DNA of 64,000 nt from Peribacillus simplex (GTDB taxonomy: Bacteria; Bacillota; Bacilli; Bacillales; DSM-1321), in NCBI RefSeq assembly GCF_900156045.1, contig NZ_FTMX01000002.1, positions 1-64,000 of the forward strand, read 5' to 3'. Positions 17,670-26,818 of this stretch are shown here, in pieces. Position 1 is the first letter of the stretch. Each line of letters starts with the position of its first letter. The translations under genes and the position numbers were made by a program. A model generated the notes under the pieces. The model saw only the letters and a program-made list of their open reading frames with translations. It was not told the origin of the DNA and did no database searches.

Positions 17670-18098
17670 TCATGAACAGCTTCCGCCGCCTGCTTGTACC
17701 TGTGAACCTGTCTCACCGCGAAGGACGTCCCCTTCGGTCGATTCAATGATCAGGTCCGTCACCTTGTTCGATACTTGTGATGAGACCATTTGCAAAAGAT
17801 CATTTACATCCACTTGGGATTGTTTGAATTCCTGCACGATCGGAAGTTCATCCAATTGTTTTTCCAGTGCATCAATTTTGGCCTGAACTTGGCTGTATGC
17901 TTTCTCTTTACCGTAATGCTGGAAGTTTACAGCCTGTTTTTGCAAGCTCTTGATGCTGGCGATCATTTCACGGATTTTTTGGTTTTCATTGATGTGAGCT
18001 TCTGCCCGTTTAAAGAAATCGACTTCTTCCGTGCTGGCGATCATTTCAGCAAGCTCGGCCGCTTTGTTCAGAATGTCATCTTTAGTATATTTAGTCAT
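17670..18098 (-). CDS. ymcA: RicA/YmcA, RicAFT (Y-complex) subunit
   Basis: A 142-residue YmcA of the YlbF/YmcA family, mostly alpha-helical, starting MTKYTKDDILNKAAELAEMI. Together with YlbF and YaaT it forms the RicAFT complex, which directs RNase Y cleavage of polycistronic mRNAs and is needed for biofilm formation, competence and sporulation. The C-terminus GGGSCS keeps a terminal cysteine, fitting the Fe-S cluster ligands described for this complex. The start at 18098 is chosen because AGGTGGAG lies 4 bases upstream. The start overlaps nothing but sits directly at the miaB stop. RNase Y itself is encoded 9 kb away in this window. Confidence 0.93.
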   Translation of the reverse strand: MTKYTKDDILNKAAELAEMIASTEEVDFFKRAEAHINENQKIREMIASIKSLQKQAVNFQHYGKEKAYSQVQAKIDALEKQLDELPIVQEFKQSQVDVNDLLQMVSSQVSNKVTDLIIESTEGDVLRGETGSQVQAGGGSCS

Positions 18099-18099
18099 A

Positions 18100-19644
18100 T
18101 TACTCCACCTCAATCGCCGTTGCTTCTTCAACCATATCCCCATTTAATGACCAAGTTTTCGTTCCGGTGATTTTCACTTTTACTATTTGGCCGATAGCGG
18201 ATTTTGGTCCTTTGAAGTTCACGAGCTTATTTTTCGTTGTATAACCTGCTAATACTTCCGCATTCTTCTTGCTTTCTCCTTCAACGAGCACTTCAACAAT
18301 CTGTCCATCATACTCTTTCATTTTCAATGCACACGTTTCATTGACAAGGGCATTCAAGCGTTGCAGACGTTCCTTTTTCACTTCCATCGGTACATTATCC
18401 TGCATTTTCGCAGCCGGTGTTCCCTCACGTGGTGAATAGATATAGGTATAGGCCGCATCGAAACCAACTTCACGGTATAAAGACATCGTTTCTTCAAAGT
18501 GCTCTTCCGTTTCATTCGGATAGCCCACAATGATGTCAGTGGTTAGCGATGCACTTGGAATAGCTTCCCTGATCTTTTTTACGAGCTCTAAATATTGTTC
18601 ACGGGTATATTTACGGGCCATGATTTTAAGTGTGTCCGTACTTCCCGATTGAACTGGAAGATGGATATGGTCAACGAGATTGCCGCCTTTAGCCAATACT
18701 TCAATCAAGTGATCATCAAAATCACGGGGATGGCTTGTCGTAAAACGAATACGTGGAATATCGATTTTACGGATTTCATCCATCAAATCGCCGAAACGAT
18801 ATTCGATATCCGTAAAATCTTTACCGTAAGCATTAACATTCTGTCCAAGCAGGGTTATTTCCTTGTAACCCTGTGCCGCTAAATGACGGACTTCTTGGAT
18901 GATATCTTTAGGCCTGCGGCTTCTTTCTTTCCCCCTTGTGTAAGGTACGATGCAGTAAGTGCAAAACTTATCGCAGCCGTACATGATATTGACCCATGCC
19001 TTCGTTTTTCCTTTACGCACTTTCGGAAGGTTCTCGATTACATCACCTTCTTTGGACCAAACCTCAATGACCATTTCCTTGGAAAGATAAGCTTCATTAA
19101 GAATTTGCGGCAGCCGGTGGATATTATGCGTTCCGAAAATCATATCCACAAAATGGTGCTTCTCTAGAATCCGCTTTACAACTGACTCCTCTTGTGACAT
19201 ACAACCGCAAACCCCAAGCAGTAGATCCGGCTTTTCCAATTTCAATGATTTTAAATGCCCCAATTCACCGAACACTTTATTCTCTGCGCCTTCCCGAATC
19301 GCACAAGTGTTAAGTAAAATGACGTTAGCATCATCCACCGTGTCTGTCGGCTGATAACCAAGTGCCATAAAGATGCCCGCCATGACTTCTGTATCATGTT
19401 CGTTCATTTGACAGCCAAAAGTGCGGATGTAAAACTTTTTACCTTCTCCCATTCCACGGAAACCTTCAGGAATTGCAAAGTCATCATGATATTCTACTTC
19501 TTCTTTTCCTCGCTTTTTCGCATCTTTTAAGGAAGGTGGAATATAAACGGCTTGAAAGTACTTACTGAAGTCCTTTTCGGATTTTTTGTCCGCTGGGTTC
19601 TCAGCCTGTACTTGTTGTGATTCTAATCGTTGTTTCTCGTTCAT
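18100..19644 (-). CDS. miaB: tRNA methylthiotransferase MiaB
   Basis: A 514-residue radical-SAM methylthiotransferase that converts i6A37 to ms2i6A37 in tRNAs. The N-terminal UPF0004 domain supplies the auxiliary cluster cysteines (Cys78 in FGCQMN, Cys114 in NTCAIRE, and Cys148 in VCGCM). The radical-SAM cluster is Cys224, Cys228 and Cys231 in [12 protein letters not shown]-terminal TRAM domain binds RNA. The first 60 residues form the Bacillus-type N-terminal extension. GGAGA lies 7 bases before the ATG. It is co-transcribed with ymcA downstream. A hairpin with 8-bp arms (19661-19693) sits directly upstream of the ribosome site. Confidence 0.96.
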   Translation of the reverse strand: MNEKQRLESQQVQAENPADKKSEKDFSKYFQAVYIPPSLKDAKKRGKEEVEYHDDFAIPEGFRGMGEGKKFYIRTFGCQMNEHDTEVMAGIFMALGYQPTDTVDDANVILLNTCAIREGAENKVFGELGHLKSLKLEKPDLLLGVCGCMSQEESVVKRILEKHHFVDMIFGTHNIHRLPQILNEAYLSKEMVIEVWSKEGDVIENLPKVRKGKTKAWVNIMYGCDKFCTYCIVPYTRGKERSRRPKDIIQEVRHLAAQGYKEITLLGQNVNAYGKDFTDIEYRFGDLMDEIRKIDIPRIRFTTSHPRDFDDHLIEVLAKGGNLVDHIHLPVQSGSTDTLKIMARKYTREQYLELVKKIREAIPSASLTTDIIVGYPNETEEHFEETMSLYREVGFDAAYTYIYSPREGTPAAKMQDNVPMEVKKERLQRLNALVNETCALKMKEYDGQIVEVLVEGESKKNAEVLAGYTTKNKLVNFKGPKSAIGQIVKVKITGTKTWSLNGDMVEEATAIEVE

Positions 19645-19780
19645 AGTTAATCTCCTTTCAAAATAGTTAGTTTATTTCTTTCACCAACTATTTCAAGACC
19701 TATCTTCAAATGGTTTTATACGGATTCCTTTTTAAGAATTACCAATAAATATTAGCTATTAAGTGTGATATATCCACATT

Positions 19781-19807
19781 ATTATAGTATAAAGCTTTTA
19801 ACTGCAA
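19781..19807 (-). promoter_or_regulatory. Possible miaB promoter
   Basis: On the minus strand TTGCAG, 15 bases and a perfect TATAAT lie about 135 bases before miaB. The spacing is short. The gap 19645-19982 also holds an inverted repeat AAATAGTT/AACTATTT (19661-19668 and 19686-19693) beside the miaB ribosome site and the tdh terminator; no ORF is seen. Confidence 0.35.
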
Positions 19808-19881
19808 GAAACAATCATTCTGTCATGGCTTCTTCAATTGTAAGAAATTTTTCACAAATGAGGAAAATAAGAACATGAAAA

Positions 19882-19908
19882 AAGAGGCTATTACAAAATT
19901 AGCCTCTT
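19882..19908 (-). terminator. Intrinsic terminator after tdh
   Basis: AAGAGGCTA and TAGCCTCTT pair around 9 bases; on the minus strand the stem runs into TTTTTTCATG. It lies 75 bases after the tdh stop. Confidence 0.75.
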
Positions 19909-19982
19909 CTCATTTTTGGATGACGATTTCTCCTTTCAAGATTTTTCAAATGTAAACAATGCAAGTTCCACCTTTTAGATGA

Positions 19983-21026
19983 TTAAGGAATAAGGAGAAC
20001 CTTACCGCACTGACCTTTGATCATCAGTTCAAATCCCTTTTCAAAATCGCTAAGTGAAAAACGGTGGGTAATCATTGGTTTTACATCAACCTTGCCACTT
20101 TCAAGCAGACTTGAAACCTGTTGCCAGGTTGCAAACATCTTCCTCCCGGTTATCCCTTGGACAGTAAGGCCCTTGAATACAATATCCTCCGTTATATCAA
20201 GCGTGACGGGCTTAGAAGGCAGACTTAGTATTGATATTCTTCCACCATTCGTCGCCATCTTAAACCCTTGTTGGATAGCTGCAGGATTACCGCTCATTTC
20301 GCAAACAACATCCACCCCATCCTCACTTGTGAGTCCTTTCGTGATTTCCAATGGATCCTGTTTAATTGAATGAATGAGGTCTGTAGCACCCATCTTTTTT
20401 GCAAGCTGAAGTCGATAATCATTAATATCCAGAGCGAATACTTTATCAGCTCCTGCGGCCTTTGCAACCGCAATTGCCATAAGCCCAATTGGACCACAGC
20501 CGATTATTGCCACCGTTTTACCCAGCACCTCCCCAGCCAGCACGGAATGGACTGCATTACCCATCGGTTCTTGGATGGTAGCTATATCGAGTGGCATATC
20601 ACTTGGATTTTTCCATAAATTTTTGGCTGGCAGAGCTATATACTCTGCAAAGCACCCTTGTTTATCAACACCGATAATGTTCGTTTTCTGACAAATATGG
20701 TATTTCCCAGTTAAACACTGCCTGCATGTACCGCAAACGATATGTGTTTCGGCAGATACACAATCACCAACTGAAACATTGCTGACCCTTGCCCCTATCT
20801 CGATTACTTCCCCAGCAAATTCGTGCCCAAATACGTATGGCGGACTCACTCTTCCCTGTGACCATTCATCCCACGTGAAAATATGAATATCCGTTCCGCA
20901 GATCGAGGTCATCTTCACTCGAATCAAGACCTCGTCATCACGAATATCCGGTATATCGACCACTTGTAATTGGGCCCCATAACCTCGGTGGTGTTTGACG
21001 ATGGCTTTCATTTTACCTCTCAACAT
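19983..21026 (-). CDS. tdh: L-threonine 3-dehydrogenase
   Basis: A 347-residue zinc-dependent medium-chain dehydrogenase that oxidises L-threonine to 2-amino-3-ketobutyrate with NAD+. Catalytic zinc ligands are Cys43 (SICGTD) and His68-Glu69 (FGHE); the structural zinc cysteines are 98, 101, 104 and 112 (CGTCRQCLTGKYHIC). The NAD-binding fold has GCGPIGLMA. The start at 21026 gives exactly the usual family length and has AGGGGGAA 7 bases upstream; a longer reading upstream lacks support. The partner gene kbl, normally directly downstream in B. subtilis, is not here, so the product must be cleaved by an enzyme encoded elsewhere or break down to aminoacetone. It is a single-gene unit. Confidence 0.88.
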   Translation of the reverse strand: MLRGKMKAIVKHHRGYGAQLQVVDIPDIRDDEVLIRVKMTSICGTDIHIFTWDEWSQGRVSPPYVFGHEFAGEVIEIGARVSNVSVGDCVSAETHIVCGTCRQCLTGKYHICQKTNIIGVDKQGCFAEYIALPAKNLWKNPSDMPLDIATIQEPMGNAVHSVLAGEVLGKTVAIIGCGPIGLMAIAVAKAAGADKVFALDINDYRLQLAKKMGATDLIHSIKQDPLEITKGLTSEDGVDVVCEMSGNPAAIQQGFKMATNGGRISILSLPSKPVTLDITEDIVFKGLTVQGITGRKMFATWQQVSSLLESGKVDVKPMITHRFSLSDFEKGFELMIKGQCGKVLLIP

Positions 21027-21256
21027 GTACATTCCCCCTGAAATAGGGCTGCTCTCTTCATCTACCTTAATATGTAAAGATATGAAAAATGAATCACAAA
21101 AATACCATAATCGCTTTTGTACCGGCCTTTTCACATTAATAATGATGATTTTTAGGGCGTTCGTACATTTTTGTTAAATGGGGCATGTTTCTATAGCATC
21201 TCGTCCACTCTCGAATAAGATATCTTGTACAACAAAATTATTAAGGAGTGACTTAT

Positions 21257-21589
21257 ATGTCATGTGGATGCAATAATCACGATCATCATGATCGGGACCG
21301 CGACCGGGACAGAGATAACGATAGAATCGCAAATGATTTTTGTCGTGCTGTAAGGGGCTGCAATAGGCGCGACCGCGATCGGCACCACGATCGGGACCGC
21401 GATCGGGATAACGATAGAATCGCAGACGATTTTTGTCGTGCTGTGAGAGGCTGTAATAGGCGCGACCGCGACCGCGATCGGGACCGGGATCGCGACCGGG
21501 ATCGTGACCGGGATCGCCACCGCCATTGTCGCAGAAGGAATCGTTGCAATCTCTTCTCATTCGGCTGTGGATGCAATAACGGTTTTTAA
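21257..21589 (+). CDS. Arg/Asp-repeat, Cys-rich protein, possible spore coat protein
   Basis: A 110-residue protein of very unusual composition. It begins MSCGCNNHDHHDRD and ends SFGCGCNNGF, with Cys pairs at both ends. Between them are two tandem 31-residue units (residues 21-51 and 52-82), each NDRIA(N/D)DFCRAVRGCNRR followed by alternating Asp-Arg; the second Arg-Asp run extends to about residue 87 and grades into RHRHCRRRNRC. The DNA period is 93 bases. AAGGAG lies 8 bases before the ATG, and a 15-bp terminator stem follows. MSCG(C) starts and Cys-rich ends resemble CotY/CotZ/ExsY-type spore surface proteins, but no family can be assigned. GC content is well above that of its neighbours because of the GAC/CGC/GAT/CGG codons. 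Long antisense frames here are by-products of the repeat. Confidence 0.7.
   Translation: MSCGCNNHDHHDRDRDRDRDNDRIANDFCRAVRGCNRRDRDRHHDRDRDRDNDRIADDFCRAVRGCNRRDRDRDRDRDRDRDRDRDRHRHCRRRNRCNLFSFGCGCNNGF
21311..21500 (+). repeat. 93-bp tandem repeat and GAC-CGN repeat tract
   Basis: Two 93-base units start at about 21314 and 21407 (GATAACGATAGAATCGCA in both), followed by a stretch of alternating Asp and Arg codons to about 21520. The two units differ at only a few positions. It encodes the repeat region of the Arg/Asp protein and is likely to vary in copy number. Confidence 0.75.
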
Positions 21590-21647
21590 TAAGTTAATAT
21601 TGAGAGGATAGTGATTCTCTCTACTTGAGCTTTCCAATTAATCACAA

Positions 21648-21681
21648 AAAAGGTTCACCCCTCTTAAGGGGTGAACCTTTT
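21648..21681. terminator. Bidirectional terminator between the repeat gene and korB
   Basis: AAAAGGTTCACCCCT and AGGGGTGAACCTTTT form a perfect 15-bp stem with a 4-base loop, T-rich on the plus side (TTTTAATTTTTT) and A-rich on the other side. It serves both converging genes. Confidence 0.88.
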
Positions 21682-21687
21682 AATTTT

Positions 21688-22554
21688 TTACATAAATTCC
21701 GCAACAAGCTTATCAAAGTGCGCTTGATCCAGTGTCAAATCTGATTTATTTAACGCTTTTTCAGCATACCCTGGCACTAATTCCTGGTACGAAGGGCGTG
21801 AAGAGTCTTGATAAATAATCCCTGTCACTAGGCTGTCATGTTGCATCAAAGTCTGCATGGCCTGTTCTTTATTTGATGAATCATAGCCTTCGATCGTGTT
21901 CAATTTAGTTAAGTTTTGTTTAAACCAATCATACGTATTGATCTTATTATATGTTACGCAAGGAGAGAAAACATTGATAAAGGAGAACCCTTTATGGTTT
22001 ATCCCTGCTTCAATGATCGCCGTCAGGTCTTTCAAGTCAGTGGAAAAGCTTTGGGCGACAAACGTAGCACCAGCTGACAATGCTAATTCCATAGGTGAAA
22101 CAGCTTGTTCTATTGATCCTTCTGGAGTGGATTTGGTTTTAAATCCAGCAGCGGATCTAGGGGAAGTCTGGCCTTTTGTCAATCCATAAATCTGGTTATC
22201 CATGACGATATACGTAATGTCGATATTACGGCGGATCGCATGGATTGTGTGTCCCATCCCGATTGCAAAACCATCTCCGTCACCGCCTGAAGCTATAACG
22301 GTCAATTCACGGTTGGCCATTTTTACTCCTTGGGCAATTGGCAGTGAGCGGCCATGGATGCCATGAAAACCATAGGACTTGATGTAACCCGATATACGAC
22401 CTGAACAGCCGATACCGGAAACTACGGCCAAATTCTCCGGCTCCAATCCTACATTCGCTGCCGCACGCTGCATGGCAGCCTGAACGGAGAAATCTCCGCA
22501 GCCAGGACACCAGTTAGGTTTTACATCATTCCGAAATTCTTTAAACGTTGCCAT
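21688..22554 (-). CDS. korB: 2-oxoacid:ferredoxin oxidoreductase, beta subunit
   Basis: A 288-residue thiamine-diphosphate subunit. Cluster cysteines are visible in WCPGCG (Cys16, Cys19) and SGIGCSG (Cys50), and the TPP/Mg site is GGDGDGFAIG at 90-99 followed by NQIYGLTKGQTSP. With KorA it catalyses reversible oxidative decarboxylation of a 2-oxoacid (2-oxoglutarate or pyruvate type) to the acyl-CoA with reduction of ferredoxin. The ATG at 22554 overlaps the end of korA by 14 bases and has AAGGAG 10-11 bases upstream. A longer in-frame reading inside korA is not credible. The exact substrate is not certain; 2-oxoglutarate is the usual annotation in bacilli. Confidence 0.92.
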   Translation of the reverse strand: MATFKEFRNDVKPNWCPGCGDFSVQAAMQRAAANVGLEPENLAVVSGIGCSGRISGYIKSYGFHGIHGRSLPIAQGVKMANRELTVIASGGDGDGFAIGMGHTIHAIRRNIDITYIVMDNQIYGLTKGQTSPRSAAGFKTKSTPEGSIEQAVSPMELALSAGATFVAQSFSTDLKDLTAIIEAGINHKGFSFINVFSPCVTYNKINTYDWFKQNLTKLNTIEGYDSSNKEQAMQTLMQHDSLVTGIIYQDSSRPSYQELVPGYAEKALNKSDLTLDQAHFDKLVAEFM

Positions 22555-24298
22555 ATTCGAACATCTCCTTGCATTGTGTGTGAATTTCATGCGGGAGGAA
22601 TGGGTTGCCATCATATTTTAGGATGCTTTTAATTTTATTAACATGTCCAACATTCATCTTGATAATATTAGCCAATTGTCCAGTCGCATTATTTTCAATA
22701 ACTACTACTTTCTTAGCACTTTGCACCAATGATAGGACTTCATCTGCTGGGAAAGGATGAATCAAACGGATATGCGCATGATTCACTTTCATTCCATCCG
22801 TTTCTAACCGGCCGATCGCTTCATCAATCGTCCCGCGTGTTGAGTTAAAGCCAAGAATTAATAAATCCGCTTCTTCATGCGGTGTGTTTTTATATACTGG
22901 TGTTTGGAATGTGTTAGTTAAATTATTCAACTTACGCATCCGTTTATCCATTTGCAATTTACGATTCAATGCCGTCTCGGAAGGTCTGCCCGTTTCATCA
23001 TGTTCAACACCTGTAACGTGGTGAATTCCATTTTTCATACCAGGCACTACACGTGGTGAGACTCCGTCTTCCGTTACTTCATAACGTTTGAAGTAAGATT
23101 TGTTTTCAGACTCTTCAATTTCAAAGTCAACCAATTTTCCGCGTCTTATCTCCACTTTGCCGTAATCAAGCGGCTGAACCGTTTGTTTACCTAATGATAG
23201 CTGTAGGTCGGATAAAACGATAACTGGACATTGATATTCCTCTGCAAGGTTGAATGCTTCTGCCGTATCATAAAAAGCTTCCTCAACAGTACTCGGAGCC
23301 ATGACGATTTTAGGTATTTCACCATGTGTACCATAAATCATCGCCATTAAATCGGATTGCTCCTGTTTTGTAGGAAGTCCCGTAGATGGACCGCCACGTT
23401 GAGTATCGACGATGACAATTGGCGTTTCGGTAATGCCCGCTAAACCAATCGCTTCCATTTTCAAGGAAAGTCCAGGTCCAGCTGAAGCTGTGATGGCACG
23501 TACACCACCGTAGTTTGCACCGATTGCCATTGTAGCCGCCGCGATTTCATCTTCAGTCTGTATGACCGTCCCACCAAATTGAGGAAGTTTTTTAATTAAG
23601 TATTCCATAATTTCAGAGGCCGGAGTAATCGGGTAAGCTGCCATGAAGCGGCAACCGCCTGCAACTGCGCCTAAAGCGATGGCATCGTTACCGATCATGA
23701 ACATTCGTTTTTGGCCGTCTGCCTTTTCCAGTTCCATTGCTCCCAGTTTTTCTCCAAGCAACACTTCCATTGCCTTATAGCCAGCAGTAATGGCATCCAT
23801 ATTCTTCTTAACGATTTCTTCACCTTTACGGCCGAATATTTCATCAACCACATCGTTGAATACGGAAATTTCCATTCCTAGCACAGCACATGTCGCGCCG
23901 ATGGCCACCATATTTTTCATTAATGATGTTCCTAATTCGGCTGCTATTTCCGTAAATGGAACAATATATAATTCTGCCTTTGTATCTTCTGGGCAGACAG
24001 GTTTGAATTTTGCATCCGCGATTATGATGCCACCCTCATGTAATTCTTTATAATTGACGTCAATTGTTTCTTGGTCAAAAGCAACTAAGATGTCTAAATC
24101 ATCAGAGATAGCACGAGTTTCCGTAGTACTTACACGAATTTTGTTATTCGTGTGTCCACCCTTGATTCGGGATGAGAAATGACGGTAGCCATACAAGTAA
24201 TAACCTAAGCGATTGAGGGCAATACAGAATATTTCTCCTGTACTTTCAATACCTTCACCTTGTTGTCCGCCAACTTTCCATGAAAGTTGATTGATCAT
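22541..24298 (-). CDS. korA: 2-oxoacid:ferredoxin oxidoreductase, alpha (gamma-alpha fusion)
   Basis: A 585-residue fusion. Residues about 1-180 form the gamma domain (GGQQGEGIESTGE at the start). Residues about 200-585 form the alpha (pyrimidine-binding) part, with YPITPASEIMEYL, the conserved glutamate region TEDEIAAATMAIGA, and GGPSTGLPTKQEQSDL. It pairs with KorB to make the complete enzyme. The gene starts the korAB operon: AAAGGAG precedes the ATG by 8 bases. In many bacilli the pair sits between spoVS and miaB, as here, apart from the inserted tdh and repeat-protein genes. Link to the Fe-S rich MiaB neighbour is positional only. Confidence 0.93.
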   Translation of the reverse strand: MINQLSWKVGGQQGEGIESTGEIFCIALNRLGYYLYGYRHFSSRIKGGHTNNKIRVSTTETRAISDDLDILVAFDQETIDVNYKELHEGGIIIADAKFKPVCPEDTKAELYIVPFTEIAAELGTSLMKNMVAIGATCAVLGMEISVFNDVVDEIFGRKGEEIVKKNMDAITAGYKAMEVLLGEKLGAMELEKADGQKRMFMIGNDAIALGAVAGGCRFMAAYPITPASEIMEYLIKKLPQFGGTVIQTEDEIAAATMAIGANYGGVRAITASAGPGLSLKMEAIGLAGITETPIVIVDTQRGGPSTGLPTKQEQSDLMAMIYGTHGEIPKIVMAPSTVEEAFYDTAEAFNLAEEYQCPVIVLSDLQLSLGKQTVQPLDYGKVEIRRGKLVDFEIEESENKSYFKRYEVTEDGVSPRVVPGMKNGIHHVTGVEHDETGRPSETALNRKLQMDKRMRKLNNLTNTFQTPVYKNTPHEEADLLILGFNSTRGTIDEAIGRLETDGMKVNHAHIRLIHPFPADEVLSLVQSAKKVVVIENNATGQLANIIKMNVGHVNKIKSILKYDGNPFLPHEIHTQCKEMFEYGNV

Positions 24299-24515
24299 GT
24301 CTTACACTCCTTTAGGACGTTCGTATATAAATGCATTTAACCGCACCTCTCTTCAGAACATTCAACTATGTATAATTAATCGTTCTAATTTAGGAAAGGT
24401 GTACTAAACGCTTTCAATTCTATCGGTTAAATCATGAAATTGCAACCTTTTTGCTTTTATTTTTTATATTTTCAGAATATTTATTCATATCTATATAGTA
24501 TGAATTGAAAATCAC

Positions 24516-25451
24516 TTAAGATATTACCTTTTCAAGCGGAAAATTACGAGTGAAATTATCAAAAAGGAGACCTTTTACAAACTCACTGGAATAAAGCCTG
24601 TTCAGTTCATTGATTAAGTTATGATAATCATTATAAGACATTAAATTTTCTACCATATGTTCGATTCCATCGAAGTCAGACCCTAATCCAATTTGTCTTT
24701 CCCCTCCCAAACTGCATATATGCTCTATATGTTTCAAGATATCCTTAATCGTAGCCGAACCGCCATTTGAAAGAAATTGCGGGACAAAGGTTACGCCAAT
24801 CACCCCATTTTTCTGCAAAAGGGCCTTTATCTGCCCGTCCTTTAAATTTCGTGGATGCGGACAAAGATGATAAGCATTCGAATGGGAGGCAATTGGGAAT
24901 TCCGCCAACTTTAGGGTGTCCCAAAATCCAGCTTCAGATAAATGGGATAAATCACACCAAATTGATTTCTCATTCAATAGGACCACTACCTCTGTTCCAA
25001 ACCCTGTCAAGCCGCCTCCTCTTGTTTCTAATGCCCCATCCGCTACCAAGTTAGCGTAATTCCAAGTTAGACCTACGGAGGACACTCCAAGATGAATAAG
25101 TGTTTTCAGTTTTAACAAATCATTCCCAATGCAATCGCACCCTTCCAAAGTTAGCATTGCACCTATTTCCTGTTCTTTTAAAGATTCGATGTCTGCCCTG
25201 GTCTTGATAAATTTCATATCCGGCTCTGATAAAATCTTTTCATGAAAAATATCCACCATTGCCAAAGCCGCTTGAAACCTCATATCAGGGTGGACTTTTT
25301 CAGGAATATATATTGCAAAACATTGGACTTTTCCCCCTTCATCCAATAATCCCCGCTTTGTTATATGTAATTTATCACTATTCGTAAAAGAAATATCCGG
25401 ATCGATGAACATTTTCATCAGCACATCACAATGTGCATCAAAAATCGCCAA
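24516..25451 (-). CDS. Membrane dipeptidase (renal dipeptidase family M19)
   Basis: A 311-residue zinc dipeptidase of family M19. The first metal motif is FDAHCDVL (His7-x-Asp9), followed by the bridging Glu in LTLEGCDC, histidines in ASHSNAYHLCPHPRN, and GLGSDFDGI near the end. The family hydrolyses dipeptides, including those with D-residues, in the cytoplasm. The TTG at 25451 is chosen because AAGGGG lies 7 bases before it and the family motif begins right after; a longer ATG reading from 25577 would add 42 unlikely residues. It lies between korA and spoVS on the same strand, a common order outside B. subtilis. Confidence 0.87.
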   Translation of the reverse strand: MAIFDAHCDVLMKMFIDPDISFTNSDKLHITKRGLLDEGGKVQCFAIYIPEKVHPDMRFQAALAMVDIFHEKILSEPDMKFIKTRADIESLKEQEIGAMLTLEGCDCIGNDLLKLKTLIHLGVSSVGLTWNYANLVADGALETRGGGLTGFGTEVVVLLNEKSIWCDLSHLSEAGFWDTLKLAEFPIASHSNAYHLCPHPRNLKDGQIKALLQKNGVIGVTFVPQFLSNGGSATIKDILKHIEHICSLGGERQIGLGSDFDGIEHMVENLMSYNDYHNLINELNRLYSSEFVKGLLFDNFTRNFPLEKVIS

Positions 25452-25585
25452 TGTAATTCCCCTTCCTGTATCTTTTTTAAGATTATATATTCCATTATAA
25501 AGGGACATTGATTTTCCGTCATTGGATTTCAGGACAAAAAAGAGCCTGCTCGCCTTTCCGACAAACAGGGCATCCAAACATGAAA

Positions 25586-25846
25586 TTATCTTGGTTCAAT
25601 GATTAGTTTTATTGCCGTTCTCTCTTCGCCATCAATAAGTATATCTGTAAAGGCAGGAATACAAATCAAGTCGACTCCACTAGGTGCGACAAACCCTCTC
25701 GCGATTGCTACTGCCTTGACGGCTTGATTTAACGCACCTGCACCGATTGCTTGAATTTCGGCTGCTCCTCTTTCCCTGAGCACTCCCGCTAGTGCGCCTG
25801 CTACAGAATTAGGATTAGATTTTGCTGAAACTTTTAATATTTCCAT
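25586..25846 (-). CDS. spoVS: Stage V sporulation protein S
   Basis: An 86-residue SpoVS, a small Alba-like nucleic-acid-binding protein that is almost invariant in spore formers. It starts MEILKVSAKSNPNSVAGALAG and has the GAGALNQAVKAVAIARGFV core. Mutants are blocked in spore coat/cortex stages and affect septation timing. AAGGAGG is 7 bases upstream of the ATG. It lies between ymdB and the dipeptidase gene, its usual location next to rny-ymdB. Confidence 0.97.
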   Translation of the reverse strand: MEILKVSAKSNPNSVAGALAGVLRERGAAEIQAIGAGALNQAVKAVAIARGFVAPSGVDLICIPAFTDILIDGEERTAIKLIIEPR

Positions 25847-25984
25847 TCCTAGTCCTCCTTGTTTTCCCTGCCGATTCTAACTTGGCTCAATAGTTATAAC
25901 ACTTTCCACTGCTACTATATTCATCAAGTAAAACTTGTATGACAAAGAAAACCGTGATTGTCCACCATTTATTAATGAATGGAA

Positions 25985-26017
25985 AAACGGATGGACAGTT
26001 TGACTGTCCATCCGTTT
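25985..26017 (-). terminator. Intrinsic terminator after ymdB
   Basis: AAACGGATGGACAG and CTGTCCATCCGTTT form a perfect 14-bp stem around 5 bases; on the minus strand it runs into TTTCC. It begins directly after the ymdB stop. Confidence 0.85.
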
Positions 26018-26020
26018 GAA

Positions 26021-26818
26021 TCATTGATAAAAAGGATGATCTTCGTTAATCAGTATCCTTTCTATTTTTATTGCCTTGCCGGTTTTATCATCAATTTCAA
26101 GGAGAACCCCACTTAATAGGGTCCGACCCTCTTTTGGCACTTCAAAACGAACAGGAAGGCTAGTTAGGAACCGATGGATGACTGCCCCTCTTTCCATACC
26201 AAGGATGCCATCATAGGGTCCTGTCATGCCTACATCTGATATGTAAGCGGTGCCTGCAGGTAATATACGGTTATCGGCTGTCTGGACGTGTGTGTGTGTA
26301 CCGACAACGGCTGTAACCTTCCCATCCAGGAACCACCCCATAGCTTGCTTTTCACTCGTAGCTTCTCCATGAAAATCGACAAAGATGATCGGTGTCTTTT
26401 TTCGAGCCTCCGCCACGAGTTCTTCCGCCTTTTTGAACGGGCAGTCCAAATCAGGCATGAACGTTCTCGCTTGCAAATTGATGATCGCTATTTCATGATG
26501 GTTCAATTTTAAAAATTTCATTCCTTCTCCAGGTGCCCCGTCTGGAAAGTTAGCTGGACGGACGAGATATTTCGCTTCATCGATAAAGTTGAAAATATCA
26601 CGATTATCCCATGTATGGTTTCCCATGGTCACCGCCTGCGCTCCCCACTCTAAAAAACTGCGGTATATCTTTTCTGTAATTCCCCGGCCGCTTGCTGCAT
26701 TCTCGCCATTGATGACCGTGATATGCGGACGATACTTTTCTTTTAACTTAGGAAGGTATTCTTGGATCATGTCACGACCGGGAGACCCTACTACATCTCC
26801 AATAAATAGCAATTTCAT
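26021..26818 (-). CDS. ymdB: Metallophosphodiesterase YmdB
   Basis: A 265-residue calcineurin-like phosphodiesterase of the YmdB family, acting on 2',3'-cyclic nucleotides. Metal-site motifs appear in order: FIGDVVGSPGR (Asp8), NGENAA, MGNHTWDN, VDFHGEA and VGTHTHVQTADN. In B. subtilis it influences the switch between motility and biofilm and nanotube formation. GATTTTACAATG has AGAAAGG about 8 bases before the start. It follows rny on the same strand with rny ending in its own terminator. Confidence 0.94.
   Translation of the reverse strand: MKLLFIGDVVGSPGRDMIQEYLPKLKEKYRPHITVINGENAASGRGITEKIYRSFLEWGAQAVTMGNHTWDNRDIFNFIDEAKYLVRPANFPDGAPGEGMKFLKLNHHEIAIINLQARTFMPDLDCPFKKAEELVAEARKKTPIIFVDFHGEATSEKQAMGWFLDGKVTAVVGTHTHVQTADNRILPAGTAYISDVGMTGPYDGILGMERGAVIHRFLTSLPVRFEVPKEGRTLLSGVLLEIDDKTGKAIKIERILINEDHPFYQ

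Noticed and set aside
21290-21530. Possible CRISPR-like or long antisense ORFs in the GAC-CGN tract
   Set aside because: Repeats are contiguous coding units without unique spacers; the antisense frames (up to 128 codons) exist only because the low-complexity tract has no stops in any frame and have no good ribosome site.
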